Source: Bacillota bacterium
GTDB taxonomy: Bacteria; Bacillota; Bacilli; Paenibacillales; Paenibacillaceae
Assembly (NCBI GenBank): GCA_023391635.1
Contig: JAEWAQ010000081.1
Coordinates: 1-64,000, forward strand
Direction of reading: 5' to 3'
Length of the DNA: 64,000 nt
The notes under the pieces are model-generated. The model was given only the letters and a program-made list of their open reading frames with translations, was not told the origin of the DNA and made no database searches. Below are positions 8,251-15,971 of this stretch, piece after piece. Both the position numbers and the translations under genes were made by a program. The first letter of the stretch is position 1. Each line of letters begins with the position of its first letter.

Positions 8251-8296
8251 GCTCATTTCTTTGGTCTAAAAGTTGCAGTGGTGCAACAATGTGAGC
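8251..8296 (+). promoter_or_regulatory. Hairpin in the mntH 5' leader
   Basis: An inner perfect stem GTTGCA/TGCAAC with a GTGG loop (8272-8287) lies inside an outer GCTCA/TGAGC pair (8251-8255, 8292-8296). I see no terminator and no match to the yybP-ykoY manganese riboswitch core that I can support. Confidence 0.45.
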
Positions 8297-8358
8297 CGTG
8301 CGCCAAGCTTGGAACAGGGGCAAACATACGCAACCAAGAAGATCTGAGGTGAATGGAT

Positions 8359-9711
8359 ATGCAAGATCAATCCCCGCAATTGGCCTCCGACTCCGGCTGG
8401 CGCACCAAGCGTTCGCAGCCGACGATGCCGGAAGTTTACCGCAGCATGAACATCCCGAAGCATGGATCGTGGTTTCGCAAGTTTCTGGCGTTCGCCGGCC
8501 CGGGCTACCTGGTCGCCGTCGGTTACATGGACCCGGGCAACTGGGCGACCGATCTGGCCGGAGGTTCGTTGTTCGGTTATACGCTGCTATCGGTCATTCT
8601 GTTGTCGAATATGATGGCAATCCTGCTGCAGGCGCTGGCCGGCAAGCTGGGAATCGTCACCGGCCGCGATCTGGCGCAAGCTTGTCGGGACCATTACAGC
8701 AAGCCGGTATCGATGGGCTTGTGGGTGTTGTGCGAACTCGCCATCGCCGCATGCGATTTGGCCGAAGTCATCGGTACGGCGATCGCGCTTAACTTGCTGT
8801 TCGGCATTCCCCTCATGTACGGCATCATTATTACCGTCGTGGACGTGCTCGTGATCCTGCTGCTGCAGAACAAGGGCTTCCGTTATATCGAAGCGATGGT
8901 TATTACGCTCATCGGTACCGTCGGCGTTTGCTTTCTGATCGAAATCATTCTATCGCAGCCTGTCGTATCCGATGTTATGCGCGGCTTCATCCCGAGCGGC
9001 GAGATCATCCACAATCCGGAGATGCTCTATATCGCGATCGGCATCCTGGGCGCGACGGTGATGCCGCACAATCTGTATTTGCACTCTTCCATCGTCCAGA
9101 CCCGGAAGTTCGATCAGACCGAGCTTGGCAAGCGGCAAGCGATCCGGTACACGACGGCCGATTCGACGATCGCGCTCTTCTTCGCCTTGTTCATCAATGC
9201 GGCGATTCTGATCGTGTCTGCGGCCGCTTTCCATACGGCAGGCATCATGGATGTCGCCGAAATCGGCGACGCTTATCATCTGCTGGCTCCGATCCTCGGC
9301 TCCACGATGGCGAGCATCCTGTTCGGCGTCGCGTTGCTCGCGGCCGGCCAGAATTCGACCTTGACCGGCACGATGGCCGGCCAGATCGTCATGGAAGGCT
9401 TCCTGAATATCCGCATGCCGGCATGGCTCAGAAGGCTCGTTACCCGGATGATCGCCATCATCCCCGCGGTGATCGTGACCGCGATCTACGGCGAGAGCGG
9501 CACGGCCGAATTGCTGATTCTCAGCCAGGTCATTCTGTCGCTACAGCTGTCGTTCGCCGTCATTCCGCTCGTCAAATTTACCGGCGACAAGAAGAAGATG
9601 GGCGCATTCGTCAATCCGCCGTGGCTGAAAGTTTTGTCCTGGTTCGTGGCCGTCTTGATCGCGGGATTGAACATTTATTTGCTGTTCCTGACATTCAACG
9701 GCGGCTGGTAG
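8359..9711 (+). CDS. mntH: Nramp-family divalent metal (Mn2+) transporter
   Basis: A 450-aa, roughly 11-helix membrane protein. The metal-binding signature of helix 1, GYMDPGNWATD, and the helix-6 motif MPHNLYLHSS (Met-Pro-His) are both intact, as expected for a proton-coupled Mn2+ importer. The ATG at 8359 is preferred because AGGTGA lies 6 nt upstream; the ATG at 8353 overlaps that site. It stands alone between the S1 gene and der, with its own promoter, a structured leader and a terminator. Confidence 0.93.
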   Translation: MQDQSPQLASDSGWRTKRSQPTMPEVYRSMNIPKHGSWFRKFLAFAGPGYLVAVGYMDPGNWATDLAGGSLFGYTLLSVILLSNMMAILLQALAGKLGIVTGRDLAQACRDHYSKPVSMGLWVLCELAIAACDLAEVIGTAIALNLLFGIPLMYGIIITVVDVLVILLLQNKGFRYIEAMVITLIGTVGVCFLIEIILSQPVVSDVMRGFIPSGEIIHNPEMLYIAIGILGATVMPHNLYLHSSIVQTRKFDQTELGKRQAIRYTTADSTIALFFALFINAAILIVSAAAFHTAGIMDVAEIGDAYHLLAPILGSTMASILFGVALLAAGQNSTLTGTMAGQIVMEGFLNIRMPAWLRRLVTRMIAIIPAVIVTAIYGESGTAELLILSQVILSLQLSFAVIPLVKFTGDKKKMGAFVNPPWLKVLSWFVAVLIAGLNIYLLFLTFNGGW

Positions 9712-9800
9712 GGCGTGCGGCGCTTTCGCGGGCGCGGGTTATCGGCTGGAGACAGCGACCGGAGACGCCGCCCCCGGCAGACCGTCTTAAGGTTATCGGC

Positions 9801-9828
9801 AAGGGGGTTAGCCAACCTCCTTTTTTTT
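9801..9828 (+). terminator. Terminator after mntH
   Basis: A 9-bp stem AAGGGGGTT/AACCTCCTT (one G-T pair) with loop AGCC, followed by T8. Confidence 0.9.
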
Positions 9829-9858
9829 ATGTTATGATGATGGATGGCAAGTGGACAA

Positions 9859-9938
9859 GGAGTGACTTTGAGGATTCGGTGTGACTTTGAACTCCGTTCA
9901 AAGATCCTGATGTCATGCTCAAAGATCCTGATGTTAGG
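9859..9938 (+). repeat. 80-bp duplicated element, copy 1 (upstream of der)
   Basis: Matches 11267-11345 with three differences (two substitutions and one deleted base). It contains CTTTGAG...CTCAAAG and, inside that, ACTTTGAAC/GTTCAAAG with loop TCC, so it can fold as nested hairpins. It ends in the TTAGGAG that serves as the der ribosome-binding site. Confidence 0.9.
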
Positions 9939-9947
9939 AGTGACATT

Positions 9948-11273
9948 ATGGCAAGACCCGTCATCGCCATTGTCGGACGCCCGAACGTGGGCAAATCGAC
10001 GATATTCAATCGGATTATAGGCGATCGGCTGGCGATCGTGGAAGATAAACCGGGCGTTACCCGGGACCGGATCTACGGAACAGGCGAATGGAACGGACAA
10101 ACGTTCAGCGTGATCGATACGGGAGGCATCGAGACGGGCGGGGAGGACAGCATGCTCAGGCTGATCCGCATGCAGGCAGAGCTTGCGATCGAAGAGGCCG
10201 ACGTCATCGTGTTCATGGTCGACGCCAAGGCAGGCGTAACGAACGCGGACGAAGAAGTGTCCCAAATGCTGTACCGCTCCGGCAAACCGATCGTGCTGGC
10301 CGTTAATAAAGTGGACAACTTGCAGCGCGCAGACGATATCTACGAATTTTACGGCTTCGGCTTCGGCGATCCAGTCGGCATTTCCGGCGCGCACGGCACG
10401 GGGATCGGAGACCTGCTCGACGCGGTCGTACAGAAGCTGCCAGTAGGGGAAGAAGAAGAATACGGAGATGACGTCATCAAAGTCGCGCTGATCGGGCGTC
10501 CGAACGTAGGCAAATCTTCGCTCGTCAACGCCATTCTCGGAGAAGAGCGGGTCATCGTCAGCGACGTGGCCGGTACGACGCGGGATGCGATCGATACGCC
10601 GTTCGAGCGGGACGGTCAGTCCTATGTTCTGATCGACACGGCCGGCATGCGCAAGCGCGGCAAGGTGTACGAATCGACCGAGAAATACAGTGTTATGCGC
10701 GCGATGAAAGCGATCGAGCGGGCGGACGTCGCGCTCATCGTCATTAACGGCGAGGAAGGCATTATCGAGCAGGACAAGCATATCGCGGGATACGCGCACG
10801 AGAACGGCAAAGCGGCGGTGTTTGTCGTGAACAAGTGGGATGTCGTCGAGAAGGACGACAAGACGATGCAGCAGTTCACGAACACGATCCGGGACCATTT
10901 CCTGTTCATGTCGTATGCGCCGATCGTGTTTCTTTCTGCCAAAACAGGCAGTCGACTGGGCAAGCTGCTGCCGGTCGTGAACCGGGTAGCCGAGCAGCAT
11001 GCGATGCGCGTGCCGACGCACTTGCTCAACGAAGTCATTGCAGACGCTGTCGCCGTAACGCCGCCGCCGACGGACAAAGGCCGCAGGCTTCGCGTCAATT
11101 ACGCAACGCAAGTCGCCGTCAAGCCGCCGACGCTGATCATCTTCGTCAACGAGCCGGAATTGATGCATTTTTCTTACGAACGCTACCTGGAGAACAAAAT
11201 ACGCGCCGCTTTCGAATTCGAAGGGACGCCGCTGCGACTGTTCTCACGGCGCAAATCGGATCAATCGGAGTGA
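9948..11273 (+). CDS. der: Ribosome biogenesis GTPase Der (EngA)
   Basis: A 441-aa protein with two tandem GTPase domains, each with a G1 motif GRPNVGKS (near residues 10 and 183), DTGG/DTAG G3 motifs and NKVD/NKWD G4 motifs, then a C-terminal KH-like domain. Der is essential for 50S subunit maturation. The start at 9948 gives the canonical MARPVIAIVGRP N-terminus and follows TTAGGAG; an in-frame ATG at 9915 lies inside the 80-bp repeat. The stop codon lies inside the second copy of that repeat. Confidence 0.97.
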   Translation: MARPVIAIVGRPNVGKSTIFNRIIGDRLAIVEDKPGVTRDRIYGTGEWNGQTFSVIDTGGIETGGEDSMLRLIRMQAELAIEEADVIVFMVDAKAGVTNADEEVSQMLYRSGKPIVLAVNKVDNLQRADDIYEFYGFGFGDPVGISGAHGTGIGDLLDAVVQKLPVGEEEEYGDDVIKVALIGRPNVGKSSLVNAILGEERVIVSDVAGTTRDAIDTPFERDGQSYVLIDTAGMRKRGKVYESTEKYSVMRAMKAIERADVALIVINGEEGIIEQDKHIAGYAHENGKAAVFVVNKWDVVEKDDKTMQQFTNTIRDHFLFMSYAPIVFLSAKTGSRLGKLLPVVNRVAEQHAMRVPTHLLNEVIADAVAVTPPPTDKGRRLRVNYATQVAVKPPTLIIFVNEPELMHFSYERYLENKIRAAFEFEGTPLRLFSRRKSDQSE

Positions 11274-11345
11274 CTTTGAGGATTCGGAGTGACTTTGAAC
11301 TCCGTTCAAAGTCCTGATGCCATGCTCAAAGATCCTGATGTTAGG
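11267..11345 (+). repeat. 80-bp duplicated element, copy 2 (upstream of plsY)
   Basis: Overlaps the last codons of der and reaches the plsY ribosome-binding site (TTAGGGG). The inner stem is perfect here: GACTTTGAAC, loop TCC, GTTCAAAGTC. Confidence 0.9.
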
Positions 11346-11357
11346 GGAGAGAAGCGC

Positions 11358-11972
11358 TTGTTCGCATCGATTATCGGCATCGCAGCCAGCTACTTGCTCG
11401 GCTCTGTTTCGTTCAGTATTCTAATGGCCAGATGGCTTAAAAAGATCGATATTCGCCAGCACGGGAGCGGCAATGCGGGTGCTACCAATACGCTGCGCGT
11501 GCTTGGCAAAGGACCGGCTCTGGCCGTATTCCTGCTTGATATCGCCAAAGGGGTTGCCGCGGTGCTGATCGGCCGTTGGTTAGGAGACGACGAATGGGTG
11601 CCGGTCGTTTGCGGCTTGGCAGCGATCATCGGGCACAATTGGCCGATCTTTTTCCGCTTCAAGGGCGGCAAAGGGATTGCGACGACGATCGGAGTCGTGG
11701 CGATATTGGCATTCGTGCCGTCGCTGATTTCGGGGGCAGTGGCCATTGCTGCAATTGCGCTTACGCGTTACGTATCGCTTGGCTCGCTGCTGTTTGCGCT
11801 GCTCCTGCCGATTCTGGCTGCCTCGTTTGGGTGCGACGACTACGTCGTCTGGGGCGCGGTCGTCATCGCCTTACTAGCGGTATATCGCCACCGGAGCAAC
11901 ATCGTGAAGCTCGCGAAGGGGACGGAGAACAAATTGGGAGGCGGCAAGAAGAATGAGCAGCATGGCGCCTAA
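11358..11972 (+). CDS. plsY: Acyl-phosphate:glycerol-3-phosphate acyltransferase
   Basis: A 204-aa membrane protein with about five hydrophobic helices. Family motifs are present: SGNAGATNTLRVLGK (about residues 35-50) and WPIFFRFKGGKGIATT. PlsY transfers the acyl chain from acyl-phosphate to glycerol-3-phosphate, the first committed step of phospholipid synthesis. TTG is the best start (7 nt after AGGGGAGA); upstream in-frame ATGs lie in the duplicated element and would add unrelated residues. Its 3' end overlaps gpsA by 20 nt, and GpsA supplies its substrate. Confidence 0.94.
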   Translation: MFASIIGIAASYLLGSVSFSILMARWLKKIDIRQHGSGNAGATNTLRVLGKGPALAVFLLDIAKGVAAVLIGRWLGDDEWVPVVCGLAAIIGHNWPIFFRFKGGKGIATTIGVVAILAFVPSLISGAVAIAAIALTRYVSLGSLLFALLLPILAASFGCDDYVVWGAVVIALLAVYRHRSNIVKLAKGTENKLGGGKKNEQHGA

Positions 11973-12993
11973 ACGGACCGCAGTACTCGTAGCCGGCAGT
12001 TGGGGAACGGCGCTGGCGCGGGTGCTCGCAGATAACGGACACGCGGTGGCGCTCTGGACGCGCAATGCGGCACAGGCGGAAGAAATCAACACGCATCGTC
12101 GCAACGCCAAGTTTCTGCCCGACGCCGAGTTGCCTGCGGGCATTCGGGCCGTTACGGATATGAAGGAAGCGCTGGCCGGTGTCGATATGGTGTTGTTCGC
12201 TCCGCCTTCCGCCGCCATGCGGGAAGTGGCGAAGCTGGCTTTACCGGATTTGCCTTCGCAAGCGCTTGTCGTGCATGCAACCAAAGGCTTCGAGAGCGCT
12301 TCGCTCAAACGGATGTCCACCGTGCTCGCGGAGACGCTCGGCCGGGAGGAGAGCAGCATTGTCTGTCTGTCCGGTCCCAGCCATGCGGAGGAAGTGATCG
12401 AGCGTCATCCGACAACGGTCGTCGTTGCGTCTCCTGACAAGGAATGCGCGCAAGCGGCCCAGGACTACTTCATGAACGATGCCTACTTCCGCGTCTATAC
12501 GAATCCGGATTTGATCGGCGTCGAGACGTCCGGTTCGGTCAAGAATATCATCGCTCTCGGCGCCGGCTTGTCCGACGGCCTCGGCTTCGGCGATAACGCG
12601 AAGGCAGCGTTGATCACGCGCGGATTGGCGGAAATCGCCCGGCTCGGCATCGCGATGGGCGCCAATCCGATGACTTTCGCCGGCCTGGCCGGCGTCGGCG
12701 ACCTGGTCGTGACGTGCACGAGCCGTCACAGCCGCAATTGGCGTGCGGGATCGATGCTGGCGCAGGGATTGGCGCTCGAGGAAGTGCTTGCGCGCATGGG
12801 GATGGTCGTCGAAGGCGTGCGCACGACCGAATCGGCTTATCGCCTAGCCGAGAAGTACGGTGTGGAAATGCCGATCACCGCACAGCTGCATGCCGTTCTA
12901 TTCGAGCGGAAATCCCCGCGACAGGCGGTGCTCGATCTGATGGGTCGCGATCGCACGCATGAGATCGAACAATCCGAGGATCCCGGCCTGTAA
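11953..12993 (+). CDS. gpsA: NAD(P)-dependent glycerol-3-phosphate dehydrogenase
   Basis: A 346-aa cytoplasmic dehydrogenase that reduces dihydroxyacetone phosphate to sn-glycerol-3-phosphate for phospholipids. The Rossmann motif reads VLVAGSWGTALA (first Gly of the usual GxGxWG replaced by Val-Ala). The catalytic-domain segment SVKNIIALGAGLSDGLGFGDNAK and the TFAGLAGVGDLVVTC motif are clear. GGAGG lies 10 nt before the ATG inside plsY. Overlap with plsY couples acyl acceptor supply to its use. Confidence 0.96.
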   Translation: MSSMAPKRTAVLVAGSWGTALARVLADNGHAVALWTRNAAQAEEINTHRRNAKFLPDAELPAGIRAVTDMKEALAGVDMVLFAPPSAAMREVAKLALPDLPSQALVVHATKGFESASLKRMSTVLAETLGREESSIVCLSGPSHAEEVIERHPTTVVVASPDKECAQAAQDYFMNDAYFRVYTNPDLIGVETSGSVKNIIALGAGLSDGLGFGDNAKAALITRGLAEIARLGIAMGANPMTFAGLAGVGDLVVTCTSRHSRNWRAGSMLAQGLALEEVLARMGMVVEGVRTTESAYRLAEKYGVEMPITAQLHAVLFERKSPRQAVLDLMGRDRTHEIEQSEDPGL

Positions 12994-13022
12994 CGCCTGA
13001 GCCCGGTTCGTTCGGCAGCCCG

Positions 13023-13051
13023 CACCATTCGGGAATAACGGTCATACGCTA
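13023..13051 (+). promoter_or_regulatory. Candidate SigK promoter of spoVIF
   Basis: CACC (13023-13026), a 16-nt spacer, then CATACGCTA (13043-13051). This fits the mother-cell SigK pattern mACm-N16-CATAnnnTA exactly, and SpoVIF is a late mother-cell protein. Confidence 0.65.
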
Positions 13052-13102
13052 TCCATGCATAGGAATTTCCCCCCGATCGCGAGATCCTTAAGGAGGGTGA
13101 GC

Positions 13103-13378
13103 ATGGATAAGAAACTGTCGAACGACATTCTCGGAACGGTGAACAAAAAGACCGGCAAACACATTACCGAAAATTCGATCAAGCGGATTGCGAGCTCCGT
13201 CAATTCGGATACGTTGAAGAGCGAAACGCAGTTGCGCGCGTTGATCAAGCAAGTTTCGCAAATGGCAGGCGTTCCGGTGACGGAAGAGACGATCAAGGAA
13301 ATCGTGAAGGCTGTCAAGCAGAGCGGAATGAACATGAACAACCTGGAAGGCTTGATGAAGATGATGATCAAGCGATGA
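13103..13378 (+). CDS. spoVIF: Stage VI sporulation protein F
   Basis: A 91-aa protein matching SpoVIF (YjcC), a small mother-cell factor needed for spore coat assembly and late coat gene expression in B. subtilis. N-terminal MDKKLSNDILGTVNKKTGK and the C-terminal Met/Asn-rich MNMNNLEGLMKMMIK are typical. AGGAGGGTGA precedes the ATG. A SigK-like promoter lies 52 nt upstream and a terminator follows. In B. subtilis it maps elsewhere, so its position here is lineage-specific. Confidence 0.88.
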   Translation: MDKKLSNDILGTVNKKTGKHITENSIKRIASSVNSDTLKSETQLRALIKQVSQMAGVPVTEETIKEIVKAVKQSGMNMNNLEGLMKMMIKR

Positions 13379-13383
13379 ATCTT

Positions 13384-13418
13384 GGAGCTTTCGCCGCCGC
13401 GAAAGCTCCTTGTCTTTG
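13384..13418 (+). terminator. Terminator after spoVIF
   Basis: An 11-bp perfect stem GGAGCTTTCGC/GCGAAAGCTCC (13384-13409) with a 4-nt loop and a T-rich tail. Confidence 0.85.
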
Positions 13419-13444
13419 TCAAGGCAAGCGGCGAGTGGTATAAT
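13416..13444 (+). promoter_or_regulatory. SigA promoter upstream of the yphE-like gene
   Basis: TTGTCA (13416-13421), a 17-nt spacer, then a perfect TATAAT (13439-13444). Confidence 0.8.
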
Positions 13445-13479
13445 ACGCTCTTGAAGATGGGAGAGAGTGGGGGCGGCGG

Positions 13480-13668
13480 ATGTTGGACATGGATCCAATG
13501 ACGAAAATGTGGGTATCGTTCGTCGGCATCGGATTGATGGTGCTCGCGGCGGCATTGATTACCTTTGCGCGGCTGAAGACGAAAGGGTGGATCCGATCGA
13601 TCTTGTCTCTGGTCGCATTTTTGCTGCTCATTGTCGGTTTTATTTACGGGGCTATATCGATTTTGTAG
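13480..13668 (+). CDS. YphE-like small membrane protein (DUF2768)
   Basis: A 62-aa protein with two transmembrane helices (about residues 10-28 and 40-60) separated by a short basic loop. Size, topology and position between gpsA and a yphF-like gene match B. subtilis YphE (DUF2768). No function is established. It is the first gene of a five-gene run reaching the lipoprotein at 14963. Confidence 0.75.
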   Translation: MLDMDPMTKMWVSFVGIGLMVLAAALITFARLKTKGWIRSILSLVAFLLLIVGFIYGAISIL

Positions 13669-13683
13669 GGGGTTCGGACAAGC

Positions 13684-13977
13684 ATGATCACTTTGACAGG
13701 ACGAACCCGTACGCTGACGGTGGAGGGCCGCATAGGCGCGACGCTGTTGGAGCATGCGCTCAAAGCCGGAGTCGACTGGCAATTCAATTGCAGCCGAGGC
13801 ACTTGCGCCAAATGCAGATGCTTGGTTGCAGAGGGGGCCGAACTGCTGGATGAACCGACCGATGCCGAGTGGGACAGGCTCGATCCCGAGGAGTTCGATG
13901 CAGGATTTCGGCTGGGCTGCCAAGCTGTCGTGGCCAAGCAAGGGGAAATCGTCGCTTCGAATCGGCCTTATTTCTAG
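13684..13977 (+). CDS. 2Fe-2S plant-type ferredoxin (first of two)
   Basis: A 97-aa single-domain protein. The 2Fe-2S binding loop has C-x5-C-x2-C (NCSRGTCAKCRC) near residue 37 and a distal Cys in RLGCQAV near residue 80, so the four ligands are present. It should act as a soluble electron carrier; the partner is unknown. It starts 15 nt after the yphE-like gene and is followed at once by the nucleotidyltransferase-like gene. A second ferredoxin lies 640 nt downstream. Confidence 0.88.
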   Translation: MITLTGRTRTLTVEGRIGATLLEHALKAGVDWQFNCSRGTCAKCRCLVAEGAELLDEPTDAEWDRLDPEEFDAGFRLGCQAVVAKQGEIVASNRPYF

Positions 13978-13988
13978 GGGGGCTCCTT

Positions 13989-14576
13989 GTGGTTGATACA
14001 TATGCGCAGGAAGCCGTCGCGGCTCTGGCTGCTCGCATGGAATCGTGCGCCGCTTTATGGGTACTGGGCGGCAGCACGGGGCTTGGCATGCGGGGGGCAA
14101 AGCTTGCGAGCACGCCTCGGGATATCGATATATACGCAGACGCTGAAGATGCGCGAATGATCCATGCGCACTTGCTGCAATGGTCGACGGATGCGCAGCA
14201 GGTCAGTACGACGGAGCGATACAGCTCCTTGCTTTCGCATTATGCGATCGCTGGCGCGGCCGTAGAATTGGTTGGCGATTTCCGCATCGATACGGCCGGA
14301 TCGCATTACGTGACGGAAGTGGGACAATTGCTGCACGCCGCCGGCGATACCTGTCGAGCGGGCGAAGCTCAGGTCCGCCTCGTGCCGCTCGGACATGAGT
14401 TGATCTTCAATATATTGCGCGAGCGGACGGATCGCTGTCAGCTGGTCGGCGAGATGATCGGACTGCAACCGGCAAAGCATTGGCCGCTATTGCGCGAGCT
14501 GCTCGCCCGCAACCGTCTGTCGGCAGAAGATCGGAAGCTTGTCCGTTATTACGCGGGAATGTCCGATGAAGAGTAG
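13989..14576 (+). CDS. Nucleotidyltransferase-fold protein
   Basis: A 195-aa protein. The N-terminal half carries the signature of the Pol-beta/nucleotidyltransferase fold: LGGSTGLGMRG (about residues 26-36) followed by PRDIDIYAD (about 43-51), with the paired Asp residues expected to bind Mg2+. A third acidic position may lie in VELVGDFRID. The specific substrate is unknown. GTG start, 5 nt after AGGGGGG. It lies between two ferredoxin genes, an unexplained arrangement. Confidence 0.7.
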   Translation: MVDTYAQEAVAALAARMESCAALWVLGGSTGLGMRGAKLASTPRDIDIYADAEDARMIHAHLLQWSTDAQQVSTTERYSSLLSHYAIAGAAVELVGDFRIDTAGSHYVTEVGQLLHAAGDTCRAGEAQVRLVPLGHELIFNILRERTDRCQLVGEMIGLQPAKHWPLLRELLARNRLSAEDRKLVRYYAGMSDEE

Positions 14577-14618
14577 GAACAGCAACCGGTTGCCGGAGCT
14601 GGACAAGGGGGAGCCGCG

Positions 14619-14969
14619 ATGCCGAAAGTGACGTTTCTTCCGGACGGCCGCTCCGTCGAAGTCCGCCCGGGCATTACATTGCTGGACGCTTCCAGAAGAG
14701 CTCGCGTCTCGATCCGGACCCGATGCAATGGACTGGCCTCCTGCCTGATGTGCAAAGTCGAAGTCGCGCCCGATCAAGCCTTCGCGCTGCAAGCGCCCAG
14801 CGCGGCCGAACATCGCAAGATCGGCTCGCTCCTGCCCGAAGGCATTCGCTTGTCTTGTCAAGCGCGGGTGCGAGCGGACGTAACGGTCATGGTGCCGGAA
14901 GACCCTCTGAAAGCGGCGATCCGCAAACAACTGGAACAACAGCAGAAGGAGAGAGACGAACTGTGGTAA
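14619..14969 (+). CDS. 2Fe-2S ferredoxin (second of two)
   Basis: A 116-aa protein with the 2Fe-2S loop CNGLASCLMC (about residues 33-42) and a distal Cys in LSCQARV (about 80), followed by a charged helical tail rich in Gln/Lys/Glu. It differs clearly from the first ferredoxin (MITLTGRT at 13684), so it is not a recent duplicate. AAGGGGG precedes the ATG. The last codons overlap the start of the lipoprotein gene. Confidence 0.88.
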   Translation: MPKVTFLPDGRSVEVRPGITLLDASRRARVSIRTRCNGLASCLMCKVEVAPDQAFALQAPSAAEHRKIGSLLPEGIRLSCQARVRADVTVMVPEDPLKAAIRKQLEQQQKERDELW

Positions 14970-15700
14970 GAATCAGGTGGAAGCGGCCGATCGCGGCTGT
15001 TGCATGCGCGGCATGGATGCTGCTGACGGCCGGCTGTTTGTATCCGCAAGATCAGACGCCGGGCAACCAAGCATCTTCCAGGGGCGCGGTCGCGGCGGTG
15101 CAGGATGCGGTCGGTCGATATCAGGAGGCGACGGGCGTGCTTCCGATCCAAAGTGCCGAGCAGTCCGTGCCCTTGTATGAGAAATTTAAAATCGATTTCG
15201 CCAAGATGAAGCGGATGGGCTACATAGAAAGCTTGCCGAAGCTTGCCTTCGAGAACGGAGGCTCTTATATATTCTTGATAATCGATGAGGAAACCGAACC
15301 CGTCGTCAAGCTCCTCGACGTGGCCGCTTATCAGGGCATCACGTCGGTTCAGCAGCAGGTCGATGCATATCGCAAGCTGAACGGCAATGCCATTCCGGCC
15401 GGAGCGGCAGCCGATCCCGGATTCCATTACGTGGACTTCGACAAGCTTGGAGCGAAGCAGCCGAAGCTGAACAGCGCGTATTCCCGCCGCCCGTTGGAAT
15501 TGATGGTCGACGAACAAGGCCGCGTCTATGCGGACTACAGGATCGACATCGCCGAAGCGATGGAGAAGAAGCCTGCCGAGTCGACGGATGGCGAGGATCT
15601 GCGGCGCCGGTTGATCGATGCGTCCGACTTCGTGCCGGTGAAATCGCCGGTCTACCGTGAAGTTGACGGCATGCCGCAAGCTGTGTTGGATACACCATAA
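14963..15700 (+). CDS. YphF-like lipoprotein
   Basis: A 245-aa protein with a basic N-terminus, a hydrophobic segment and lipobox LLTAGC (Cys near residue 23), so it should be exported and lipid-modified. The rest is soluble, Gln/Ala rich, with no motif I recognise. Position just before spoIVA matches B. subtilis YphF. GTG start with AAGGAGAGA upstream, overlapping the ferredoxin stop codon. Role unknown. Confidence 0.75.
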   Translation: MVRIRWKRPIAAVACAAWMLLTAGCLYPQDQTPGNQASSRGAVAAVQDAVGRYQEATGVLPIQSAEQSVPLYEKFKIDFAKMKRMGYIESLPKLAFENGGSYIFLIIDEETEPVVKLLDVAAYQGITSVQQQVDAYRKLNGNAIPAGAAADPGFHYVDFDKLGAKQPKLNSAYSRRPLELMVDEQGRVYADYRIDIAEAMEKKPAESTDGEDLRRRLIDASDFVPVKSPVYREVDGMPQAVLDTP

Positions 15701-15706
15701 TTGCGT

Positions 15707-15748
15707 AACGGACAAACGGTCCTTTGATGGCCGGGCGTCCGTTTTTTT
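15707..15748 (+). terminator. Terminator after the yphF-like gene
   Basis: AACGGAC/GTCCGTT stem (15707-15713, 15737-15743) with an internal GG/CC pair and a T7 tail. Confidence 0.75.
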
Positions 15749-15861
15749 ATATATAACAAAAGACATACACATTCCTGCGCAAACATATGCTGATTGAGGA
15801 TAACTACTGGAGCGCCGACGGGCGTCAGTCGGCTTGGCCAAACATTTTGGGCGAACCGGTC

Positions 15862-15887
15862 ATAATTCCGATCCGCGCACATACAAT
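15862..15887 (+). promoter_or_regulatory. SigE promoter of spoIVA
   Basis: The -10 box CATACAAT (15880-15887) is a perfect match to the mother-cell SigE consensus. ATAATT at 15862-15867 is at roughly the right distance for the -35. spoIVA is a SigE gene in B. subtilis. Confidence 0.75.
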
Positions 15888-15971
15888 GTTACCAGTCCAA
15901 ATTCGTGTACGAGTTCCGTCGCTGCTTACGGCGCGCGTTCGTTTTGCGAATACGATGGGAGGGGAATCTCA

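Noticed and set aside
8194..8358. yybP-ykoY manganese riboswitch upstream of mntH
   Set aside because: The conserved GGGGAGUAG and cross-over sequences of that class could not be found. Only generic hairpins are visible.
10073..10318. Ser/Thr/Met-rich short antisense frames inside core genes as small proteins
   Set aside because: Their composition is what the reverse strand of Asp/Ala/Val-rich coding sequence gives, and none has a ribosome-binding site.
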